A stretch of DNA of 10,015 bases from Sphingomonadaceae bacterium (GTDB lineage Bacteria; Pseudomonadota; Alphaproteobacteria; Sphingomonadales; Sphingomonadaceae). Position numbers and translations under genes: made by a program. Shown here one piece after another: positions 3,793 through 10,015 of this stretch (positions within the stretch are counted from its first letter, which is position 1; every line of letters starts with the position of its first letter). The stretch lies in the NCBI GenBank assembly GCA_947451875.1, contig CANGBE010000038.1:1-10015 (forward strand), written 5' to 3'. Below the pieces are notes generated by a model. It was given only the letters and a program-made list of their open reading frames with translations. It was not told the origin of the DNA and did not search any database.

Positions 3793-6234
3793 TCAAGTCC
3801 GGTTGAACGCGTTCTTCGTCTTCAGGCTCGGCGCTTCGTTCCACGGTTCGTCCGGCCAGCGGTGCTTGGGATAGCGGCCCTTCATGTCCTTCACCACATC
3901 GCGCCACGATCCGCGCCAGAATCCCGGCAGATCGCGGGTGGTCTGGATCGGTTTGCCGCCGGGCGAAGTCAGCTTGAGCAACAGGGGCTGCGCGGGCTGG
4001 CCATAGGTGGGGTGCCGGTCAAGCCCGAACAGCGCCTGCACCCGCAGCTCGACGCTCGGGCCGCCGGGATCGGCATAGTCGATGGCGTGGCTGGTTCCGG
4101 CAGGGCTGGTGAACTGCGGCGGGGCGAGCCGGTCGAGCGTCTGACGTTCGGCATAGTCGAGCCGGTTCAGCAGCGCATTGTGCAGCGCGCCCTTATCCAG
4201 CGCATCGAGCCGCCGTCCGAGCAGGGGCAGCAGCCAATCGGCCACATCGGCGCGCAGGGTTTCGTCGGACAGCGCCGCCAGCCCGGCATGGGCCGCGCGC
4301 GTCAGCAGGGCTTGGCTGGCATGGGAAAGCGGTAACAGGCCCAGCCCCTCTTCCGCCACCTTGGCGGCGAGGAACTCGGCAATGGCCTTTGTATCGGGCG
4401 CGGTGTCCGGCCCGGTTGCCAGCACGATTGCACCCATGCGTTGTTCGAGCAGAGCCTCCACCCGGCGTTCGGGCGCGATCCACTTCAGCGTGGTGCGGCG
4501 CGCAATCCGGTGCCCTAGCCAGCGCTGCACCTCTACTTCGGTGAGCGCGATGGCCGCCGTGATGCGTGCCCCTTTGGCCTCGCCCTGCGCCTCACCCACC
4601 ACCAGCCATTCGGCGCGGATCAGCGAGCTTGCCGGATCGAGCCGCAGCCCCCTGCCCCCGGCGGTCAGCCATTGCTCGCCGGATGGATCACGGCGGCGGG
4701 CGATCATATCGGGGAAACCTTCAGCAAGGATCGCGCCGAGGGGGGGAGTTTCACCCTTACCACCGCCACGCACCGACCGCGCCCAACCACCCGCCAGCTT
4801 CCGCGATGCCTCCGCCCGCACCGAGCGATCACCGCGCCAGCGATCCAGCCGCAGGGCAAGGTCTTCGCCGCGCCCGCCAAGCCCGCGTTCCTGCAGCAGT
4901 AGGGCAAGCCGGGCCGCTTCCTCTTCTGCGCCGGTCTGCGCTGCGCTGATCAGCATGTGCGCAAGGCGCGGCTCGAGCGGCAGTGCGGCCATGGCGCGGC
5001 CGTGCGGGGTGATTCGCCCTTCCCCGTCGAGCGCGCCAAGCTCGGCCAAAAGCGCCCGCGCTGCCGCCATGGCTGGCACAGGCGGAGCATCGATCCACGC
5101 CATAGCGCCAACATCGCCCGCGCCCCATTGTGCGAGGGTCAATGACAAAGGCGCTAGGTCTGACACCAACATTTCCGGCGGATCGAAGGGTGCGCGGCCA
5201 GTGTGAGAAGCTTCTTCCCACAAACGGTAAGCCACTCCCGGCCCTTGCCGCGCCGCACGGCCTGCGCGCTGCGCCGCCGCTGCCTGACTGGCACGGTGGG
5301 TAACCAGCCGCGTCACGCCCGCTGCCTTGTCAAATTCCGCCCGCCGCGACAGGCCGGCATCAATAACAACCGAAACGCCATCCAGCGTCAGCGAGGTTTC
5401 GGCAATGGCGGTCGCCAGAATGATCCGGCGGCGGCCCTCAGCATCGCGGCGGATGGCGGCGCGCTGGGCTGCGGGTTCGCACTGGCCGTGGAGTGGCAGG
5501 ACGAGGGCATCGGGCAGACGCTCGGCCAGCCGCTCGCGGGTCCGCTCGATCTCGCCTACGCCGGGCAGGAAGGCAAGAATATCGCCGGTCTGCTCGCGCC
5601 AAGCGGTCAGCACGGCAGAGGCCATGGCGTCATCAATCCTGAGTTCGGGGCGTGCGCCCAGCCAGCGGATCGCCAGCGGATGGGCCTTGCCCTCGCTTTC
5701 GACCACAGGAGCGTTCTGTCCATTTGGGCCCAGCAGCGCAGCAAAGCGCGCGCCGTCGATGGTGGCAGACATGACCACCAGCCGCAGATCGTCGCGCAAG
5801 ACCTGCGCCGTCTCCACCGCCAGCGCGAGGCCGAGATCGGAATCGAGGTGTCGCTCATGCGCTTCATCGAACAGCACAGCGGAGATATCGCAAAGCTCAG
5901 GGTCTTTCAGGATGGAGGAGACGAAGATCGCCTCGGTCATCACCAGAATGCGGGTTTTGGCGGAGCGTTTGCTATCCAGCCGGGTGAGATAGCCGATGGT
6001 TTCCCCCGCCTTCTCACCCATCTGCTCGGCCATGCGTTCGGCAGCAGCGCGTGCGGCGACGCGGCGGGGGGAGAGGACGATGACCATGCCGGCGCACCAG
6101 CTCTCGGCCAGCAGCGCCGGAGCCACGGCCGTAGTCTTGCCCGCGCCCGGCGGGGCAATCAGCACGGCGCCCAGCTCTTCGCGCAGGGCGCAAAGCAGGT
6201 CTGGCAGGACGGCATGAATCGGTAAGAGGCTCAC
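3793..6234 (-). CDS. hrpB: ATP-dependent helicase HrpB (DEAH-box)
   Basis: HrpB is a DExH/DEAH-box helicase of unclear substrate. With the GTG at 6234 as start the product is 813 residues, normal for the family. Motifs in order: Walker A APPGAGKTT (about 27-35), SPRRVAARAAAERMAE (motif Ia region), DEAH (123-126), SAT (156-158), ILAFLPG (219-225), ATAIAETSLTLDGV (274-287) and QRAGRAAR (322-329, motif VI with Ala in place of the more common second Gly). The C-terminal region contains the HrpB-specific domains, with the ending YPKHRWPDEPW typical of the family. A longer open frame to 6462 would overlap the TonB-like gene and does not resemble HrpB, so GTG 6234 is chosen; the SD is poor, with only a GAGG about 15 bases upstream. 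The start is 7 bases after the stop of the TonB-like gene, suggesting coupled translation. Confidence 0.94.
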   Translation of the reverse strand: MSLLPIHAVLPDLLCALREELGAVLIAPPGAGKTTAVAPALLAESWCAGMVIVLSPRRVAARAAAERMAEQMGEKAGETIGYLTRLDSKRSAKTRILVMTEAIFVSSILKDPELCDISAVLFDEAHERHLDSDLGLALAVETAQVLRDDLRLVVMSATIDGARFAALLGPNGQNAPVVESEGKAHPLAIRWLGARPELRIDDAMASAVLTAWREQTGDILAFLPGVGEIERTRERLAERLPDALVLPLHGQCEPAAQRAAIRRDAEGRRRIILATAIAETSLTLDGVSVVIDAGLSRRAEFDKAAGVTRLVTHRASQAAAAQRAGRAARQGPGVAYRLWEEASHTGRAPFDPPEMLVSDLAPLSLTLAQWGAGDVGAMAWIDAPPVPAMAAARALLAELGALDGEGRITPHGRAMAALPLEPRLAHMLISAAQTGAEEEAARLALLLQERGLGGRGEDLALRLDRWRGDRSVRAEASRKLAGGWARSVRGGGKGETPPLGAILAEGFPDMIARRRDPSGEQWLTAGGRGLRLDPASSLIRAEWLVVGEAQGEAKGARITAAIALTEVEVQRWLGHRIARRTTLKWIAPERRVEALLEQRMGAIVLATGPDTAPDTKAIAEFLAAKVAEEGLGLLPLSHASQALLTRAAHAGLAALSDETLRADVADWLLPLLGRRLDALDKGALHNALLNRLDYAERQTLDRLAPPQFTSPAGTSHAIDYADPGGPSVELRVQALFGLDRHPTYGQPAQPLLLKLTSPGGKPIQTTRDLPGFWRGSWRDVVKDMKGRYPKHRWPDEPWNEAPSLKTKNAFNRT

Positions 6235-6241
6235 GCGCCCG

Positions 6242-7009
6242 TCATTTCGCCTCACCGCGCACGAAGTCAAAATGTATCCGCACCCAAGCGCCGACTTGCG
6301 CCTTGCCATCAACACGCGGCGGGATGACGCGAAACTGCCATGCCGCCTGCCTGAGCGCGCGGGCCAGCCCCGAACCTGGCGGCGATTCGCCGAGCGACTG
6401 ACAGTTGTCGACGTGATAATTCTCGATCGTCCGGCAGGCGATTTCGGCCCATTTTGCCCCAACGTTCTGCTCGGTCATATAGCCGGAGAGTTCGGCGGTG
6501 GTCGGTTCGCGATACCATTCTGCCTTATACAGCGTCTGCCCCTGCGGCCCCTCGCCCGGGCCATAGGTCGCCGATGAGTTGCCCCGCGAATTGCCAGAGC
6601 CGCCCTTGCCCAACTTTGCCAGATCGAACGAGGCGAGATCATTGTTTGCCGCAGGCGCCGGGGCGGCGGGGGGAGCTTTAGGATTCGGGATTACCAGCTT
6701 GGGCGGGACGATCGGCGGCAGATTGGGATTGGTTTCCAGCGGTTTTACCGGCGTGGGCTTCTGTTTTTCTTTTTGCTCACCCTTCGATGAGGAACCAGCG
6801 GCGGGCACGGTGATCGCAGTCAATCGCTCAATAAGTTTGTCCGGCCTCAGATTGACAAAGCCCATACTGATGATGACCAGCGCGAACAGCGCCAGCATGG
6901 CGAACGACAATATGGCCGCCACAGCACGGTCCCGCGGCGTTGCTTGGCCGCGATAGATCGAAGTGGAAAAGGTAGGCTCTGGCAACACCGCTGCGCGGTT
7001 AGAGGCCAA
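6242..7009 (-). CDS. TonB-like single-pass membrane protein, 255 aa
   Basis: The protein has one predicted membrane helix (about residues 29-51, ILSFAMLALFALVIISMGF), then a Lys/Pro-rich linker (about 75-120: QKEKQKPTPVKP, PPIVPPK, PPAAPAPAAN), a Gly/Ser-rich stretch (133-155) and a compact C-terminal domain ending FRVIPPRVDGKAQVGAWVRIHFDF, which resembles the TonB C-terminal fold seen in sphingomonad proteins annotated as energy transducers. This layout suggests anchoring in the inner membrane and reaching across the periplasm. Two cysteines (C192, C203) in the C-terminal part could form a disulfide. No exbB/exbD or receptor lies nearby, so a housekeeping envelope role or an orphan transducer is possible. 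The start is uncertain: TTG 7009 (an in-frame TGA directly precedes it) or GTG 6988; neither has a clear SD. It lies 29 bases after the crotonase stop. Confidence 0.6.
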   Translation of the reverse strand: MASNRAAVLPEPTFSTSIYRGQATPRDRAVAAILSFAMLALFALVIISMGFVNLRPDKLIERLTAITVPAAGSSSKGEQKEKQKPTPVKPLETNPNLPPIVPPKLVIPNPKAPPAAPAPAANNDLASFDLAKLGKGGSGNSRGNSSATYGPGEGPQGQTLYKAEWYREPTTAELSGYMTEQNVGAKWAEIACRTIENYHVDNCQSLGESPPGSGLARALRQAAWQFRVIPPRVDGKAQVGAWVRIHFDFVRGEAK

Positions 7010-7038
7010 TCACTGCACTGGCAATGAATGGAATTGTC

Positions 7039-7797
7039 TCAAACTGTAAGAGTCGCGAGAGCCTCTGCCCCCAAGCCAAAGCCAAGCTCGTCCGCCATCC
7101 GCTTGCGCAGGTGGCGGACTAGCACTGATCGGGTGTGGCGCAGCATCCGCGTCGGGTTCTGTGCCAAGCGGGTCGCCAGCTCGCGTGCTCGAGGCATCAA
7201 CTGATCGAGCGGGAGCACTTCGGCCACTGCGCCCAGCCGCTGCGCTTCGGCCGCGCTGATCTGTTCGCCTGTCAGCAGGAAATAGCGCCCGCGGTTTGGC
7301 CCGAGCAACATCGGCCAGACGGTGTGCACGCCGTCACCCGGCACCACGCCATTCAGTACATGGGCAAGATCGGCGAAAACCGCGTGATCGGCGGCCAGAA
7401 CGATATCGGAGAGCACCGCCAACTCGGCATGGATCGTCGCGGGGCCATTGACCGCGCCGATCACCGGCACCGGGATTGCCAGCAGGTTCTCGAGCAGCGC
7501 CTGCCCCTCTTCCAGAATGCGTTCCCACATAGCGGCCATGCTGGTTTCGTGAGGGCGTTCTTCGTCGTCGCGCTGGTGGCAGAATGCCTCGCCGGTGCCA
7601 GTGAGGATCACCACCTTGTTATCGCGATCTCGCGTAATATCGGCGAAGCACTGGCCGAGCTCAGCATGCAGACTGCGCGTTGACGTGCCCCACTTCGCCT
7701 CGCCGCCGCGCGTGTGCATGACGAGTTCAAGCACGCCCGCATCGGAGCGCCATAGGCGGATGGTGTTGTACTTGAACTGGTAATCGCTGAACTGCAT
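7039..7797 (-). CDS. Crotonase-superfamily hydrolase, 6-oxocamphor hydrolase-like
   Basis: This 252-residue protein has the crotonase fold (KVVILTGTGEAFC, IGAVNGPA, DIVLAADHAVFADL). It resembles 6-oxocamphor hydrolase, which cleaves a carbon-carbon bond of cyclic beta-diketones, more than enoyl-CoA hydratases: the segment VLNGVVPGDGVHTVWPMLLG and then NRGRYFLLTGEQ are very close to that enzyme. From memory, the catalytic set of 6-oxocamphor hydrolase is His122, His145, Asp154 and Glu244; the equivalents here at a constant +1 offset are H123, H146, D155 and E245. The usual hydratase glutamate pair is not obvious. The ATG at 7797 has AGGAG 7 bases upstream. It is 32 bases after the polyprenyl synthase gene, with no camphor or terpene genes nearby. 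A generic enoyl-CoA hydratase/isomerase label is the fallback; the true substrate is unknown. Confidence 0.85.
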   Translation of the reverse strand: MQFSDYQFKYNTIRLWRSDAGVLELVMHTRGGEAKWGTSTRSLHAELGQCFADITRDRDNKVVILTGTGEAFCHQRDDEERPHETSMAAMWERILEEGQALLENLLAIPVPVIGAVNGPATIHAELAVLSDIVLAADHAVFADLAHVLNGVVPGDGVHTVWPMLLGPNRGRYFLLTGEQISAAEAQRLGAVAEVLPLDQLMPRARELATRLAQNPTRMLRHTRSVLVRHLRKRMADELGFGLGAEALATLTV

Positions 7798-7829
7798 CGG
7801 GCCTCTCCTGATCCGGAGAAGCTAGCAGA

Positions 7830-8846
7830 TCAGAAGCGCCGCGAAACCGCGAATTCAGCTGCTTCGGCCATGGCTGCGCGGGCCGGGCCAGCGGGGAAGC
7901 CGGCAATCGCGTCAATCGCGCGCTGGGCGAACATGCGGGCGCGTTCGCGGGTGGCGGAGACGGTATCGTGCCGGGCGATCAGCGCCTTCGCGTGTTCAAG
8001 GTCTTCGGTGTCGTTGCGGAAACCGGCGATGGCGTCTTCCCAGAAGCGGCGCTCTTCAGCATCGCCGCGCGCATAAGCGAGGATCACCGGCAGGGTCATC
8101 TTGCCCTCGCGGAAGTCGTCGCCCTGGCCTTTGCCCATTTCGGCGGCATCGGAATCATAGTCGATGGCATCGTCGACCAGTTGGAAGGCAATGCCCAGGT
8201 TGCGGCCATATGAATCGAGCGCCAGTTCCTCCGCCTCGCCCTTTTCCGCGACCACAGCGGCGATGCGCGTGGCGGCGGCGAACAGTGCGGCGGTCTTCGC
8301 GCCGATGATCGATAGATAGCGTTCCTCGCTGGTTTCTACCCGACGGGCGGCGGTGAGCTGGTCCACCTCGCCCTCAGCTATCACCGAGCTGGCTTTCGAG
8401 AGGATCTTAAGGACCTTCAGGCTGCCGTCTTCGACCATCAGCTCGAAAGCGCGGGTGAACAGGAAATCGCCGACCAGCACGGTGGCCGGATTGCCGAAGA
8501 CGATGTTCGCGGTTTCCTTGCCGCGCCGCAGGTCTGAACCATCGACGACATCATCGTGCAGCAGAGTAGCGGTGTGGATGAACTCCACCGCCGCTGCCAG
8601 CAGGTGGTGCCGCGTGCCGTGATAGTCGCACAGCGCCGCGCCCGCGACGGTGAGCATCGGCCGCATCCGCTTCCCGCCGCCGGCAATCAGGTGACCGGCG
8701 AGCGAGGGGATCAGGGGAATCTCGCTCTGCATCCGATCAAGAATGATCGCGTTGACTGCATTCATCCCCGGCGCCGTGAGCGCAAGGATGGGTCCGAGCG
8801 AAGGCTCAGTAGGGCGAGGACGCAGGGGGATTACATCAGCGGTCAT
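7830..8846 (-). CDS. ispB: Long-chain all-trans polyprenyl diphosphate synthase (ubiquinone side chain)
   Basis: This trans-prenyltransferase condenses isopentenyl diphosphate onto an allylic primer to build the ubiquinone tail; the sphingomonad quinone is normally Q-10, so decaprenyl is expected but not proven. The 338-residue product has GGGKRMRP (substrate binding, 56-63), the first aspartate-rich motif HDDVVDGSDLRRGK (D98, D99, D102), the GDFLFTRAFEL helix (126-136), and the second motif FQLVDDAIDY (D225, D226, D229), followed by a lysine-bearing GKGQGDDFREGKMTLP. The residue five before the first Asp is Ala, as in IspB-type long-chain enzymes rather than farnesyl/geranylgeranyl synthases with a bulky residue there. 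Length is normal. ATG 8846 has only a weak SD. It is divergent from the chorismate mutase gene across 89 bases and heads the minus-strand run. Confidence 0.92.
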   Translation of the reverse strand: MTADVIPLRPRPTEPSLGPILALTAPGMNAVNAIILDRMQSEIPLIPSLAGHLIAGGGKRMRPMLTVAGAALCDYHGTRHHLLAAAVEFIHTATLLHDDVVDGSDLRRGKETANIVFGNPATVLVGDFLFTRAFELMVEDGSLKVLKILSKASSVIAEGEVDQLTAARRVETSEERYLSIIGAKTAALFAAATRIAAVVAEKGEAEELALDSYGRNLGIAFQLVDDAIDYDSDAAEMGKGQGDDFREGKMTLPVILAYARGDAEERRFWEDAIAGFRNDTEDLEHAKALIARHDTVSATRERARMFAQRAIDAIAGFPAGPARAAMAEAAEFAVSRRF

Positions 8847-8935
8847 CTGCTGCCGCCATTGGCTTCCGCGTGAGTGTAACGCAAGTGCAAAGCAAGACTT
8901 GGCGATTTACAAATTCTCATGCTAGCGCTGATGCG

Positions 8936-9232
8936 ATGTCCGAAAGTCTTCCCGATCCCATTTTAGCCAGCTTCCGCGCCTCTATCGACAACATCGATGC
9001 CGCGCTGATCCACATGCTCGCGGAACGTTTCCGCATCACGAAAGCCGTCGGCACCTACAAGGCCGAAAACGCGCTGCCAGCGAGCGATCCGGGCCGTGAA
9101 GAGCGCCAGATTGCCCGGTTGCGCAAGCTGGCGTCAGACGCTCAACTCGATCCCGATTTTGGCGAGAAGTTCATCCGATTCGTAATCGATGAAGTGATTC
9201 GCCATCATGAAAAGGCGAAGAACGGGGGTTAG
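8936..9232 (+). CDS. Chorismate mutase, AroQ class, stand-alone
   Basis: The enzyme converts chorismate to prephenate, the branch to phenylalanine and tyrosine. The 98-residue all-helical protein follows the AroQ layout: the long first helix LASFRASIDNIDAALIHMLAERFRITKAVGTYKA (given in parts: R14, R31, K42), then DPGREERQIARLRKLA (R54, E55), and a last helix FIRFVIDEVIRHHE. These match Arg11, Arg28, Lys39, Arg51 and Glu52 of the E. coli mutase domain; the position of Gln88 is probably filled by a His (H90/H91). No prephenate dehydratase or dehydrogenase domain is attached, normal for alphaproteobacteria. ATG 8936 gives the family N-terminus, but no SD precedes it; the frame is open upstream to GTG 8870, whose extra 22 residues look unlike coding sequence. 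Leaderless or SD-independent initiation is possible. Its stop overlaps the stop of the histidine kinase gene. Confidence 0.9.
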   Translation: MSESLPDPILASFRASIDNIDAALIHMLAERFRITKAVGTYKAENALPASDPGREERQIARLRKLASDAQLDPDFGEKFIRFVIDEVIRHHEKAKNGG

Positions 9233-10015
9233 GCCCCAACCCTGGGCAACTTCAGCTTCACCAGCAGTCCACCCAGATCCTCGCTCTCGGCCAGTTCCAC
9301 CGAGCCGCCGTAAATCTCCGCAACATCGCGAACAATGGCGAGGCCCAGCCCGGTTCCGGGCTTGCCGGTATCCAGCCGCGCGCCGCGATCGAAAATTCGG
9401 GTGCGTTCTTCTTCGGGGATGCCCATGCCGTCATCTTCGACCCAGACTTCGCAGGTTGCCTTGTCGTCGGGCACAGCATCCATCGTCACGAAAACCGAAC
9501 CGCCGCCATATTTGGCAGCATTTTCAATCAGGTTTCCGAGTATCTCGTCAAGATCCTGCTTTTCCATTGCGACTGCCGCATCGCGATTTCCGTCGAGATC
9601 GAAACGGGTGTTTTCATAGAGCCGGGTGACAGCGCGCAGCACAGCTTCCACGCTCTCAGTTACCGAAGCGCGCGATTGCCCCACCGCGCGCCGTCCTACG
9701 GCACGGGCGCGGGCAAGGTGGTGATCGACCTGACGGCGCATCACCGCCGCCTCACGGATCACGGTTTCGGGCAAGTCTGCCGCATGAGCAGTTGCCGCGT
9801 TCATCACCACAGTCAGCGGCGTTTTCAGCGCATGGGCAAGGTTGCCGGCATGGGTTCGCGCCTCTTCGGCCTGTCGCTCGGTATGGGCGAGCAGGGCGTT
9901 CAGCTCCTCGACCAGCGGCTGCACTTCGAGCGGCAGCGGGTCGGTCACGCGGTTGGTACCTGTGGTTCGCAGCCGCTTGATCGCCATCCGCACCCGGCGC
10001 AGTGGACCGAGACCA
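9229..10015 (-). CDS. PhoQ-like sensor histidine kinase, C-terminal part (5' end beyond the window)
   Basis: The visible 261 residues form the cytoplasmic half of a membrane sensor kinase. The fragment begins in what looks like the HAMP linker (GLGPLRRV), with no in-frame stop to the window edge, so the gene continues. Next come the dimerisation/phosphoacceptor helix with NLAHALKTPLTV (the His about 61 residues into the fragment), the N box LGNLIENAAKYG, G1 box VEDDGMGIP, F box RIFDRGARLD and G2 box PGTGLGLAIVRD, then the tail IYGGSVELAES. The catalytic residues are present, so it should be active. The ALKTPL phosphoacceptor variant and RGxRLD pattern fit PhoQ-like kinases of alphaproteobacteria; a response regulator is expected upstream, outside the window. 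The signal is unknown. Its TAA overlaps the chorismate mutase TAG on the other strand. Confidence 0.9.
   Translation of the reverse strand, partial: GLGPLRRVRMAIKRLRTTGTNRVTDPLPLEVQPLVEELNALLAHTERQAEEARTHAGNLAHALKTPLTVVMNAATAHAADLPETVIREAAVMRRQVDHHLARARAVGRRAVGQSRASVTESVEAVLRAVTRLYENTRFDLDGNRDAAVAMEKQDLDEILGNLIENAAKYGGGSVFVTMDAVPDDKATCEVWVEDDGMGIPEEERTRIFDRGARLDTGKPGTGLGLAIVRDVAEIYGGSVELAESEDLGGLLVKLKLPRVGA

Noticed and set aside
3761..3907. N-terminal extension of the complex I subunit into hrpB
   Set aside because: The known family begins at MSARIYQRPK (ATG 3760); the extension is read from hrpB coding sequence in another frame.
4178..6225. Long plus-strand open frames (342 and 340 codons) opposite hrpB
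   Set aside because: They are the mirror of a strongly coding high-GC gene. Their products are low-complexity Ser/Arg/Ala-rich with no recognisable domain, and hrpB on the minus strand has all helicase motifs.
6235..6462. N-terminal extension of hrpB by 76 codons
   Set aside because: It overlaps the TonB-like gene, is not HrpB-like, and GTG 6234 gives the family start SLLPIHAVLPDLL.

Overview
This window looks like ordinary chromosome from an alphaproteobacterium of the order Sphingomonadales (Erythrobacter/Altererythrobacter/Novosphingobium-like). The evidence is high GC, a small-type SRP RNA, an NDUFS4-like complex I accessory subunit found in alphaproteobacteria, a tau-type DnaX and an alphaproteobacterial AroQ-class chorismate mutase. 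It is almost entirely housekeeping. I see no transposon, phage, CRISPR array, toxin-antitoxin pair or defence island, and no strong case for a new system.

Left part (1-2742, all on the minus strand): the 5' end of lon, which runs off the window; a previously easy-to-miss 57-residue two-helix membrane protein; ybaB; and dnaX. ybaB and dnaX overlap by 4 bases as a replication/recombination pair. lon carries an unusual run of four five-residue repeats in its N-domain and a heat-shock-like promoter. A nine-pair hairpin with a GUAA loop sits on the ybaB stop codon.

Middle (2845-3427): a plus-strand DUF4188 gene stands between dnaX and the 4.5S SRP RNA gene (ffs, minus strand). ffs beside dnaX-ybaB is a familiar bacterial arrangement, so the opposite-strand gene looks like a wedge. 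It converges on ffs with about 2 bases between its stop codon and the ffs U-tract.

Right-centre (3482-8846, minus strand, read from high to low coordinates): a tightly packed run of polyprenyl diphosphate synthase (ubiquinone tail), a crotonase-fold protein resembling 6-oxocamphor hydrolase, a TonB-like envelope protein, the HrpB DEAH-box helicase, and the NDUFS4-like complex I subunit. Gaps are 32, 29, 7 and 32 bases, so co-transcription is likely, although the functions are mixed.

Right end (8936-10015): a stand-alone AroQ-class chorismate mutase on the plus strand, divergent from the polyprenyl synthase, ends tail-to-tail with a PhoQ-like sensor histidine kinase on the minus strand. Their stop codons overlap. 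The kinase runs off the window. No stretch longer than about 155 bases lacks a gene once the small membrane protein and ffs are counted.
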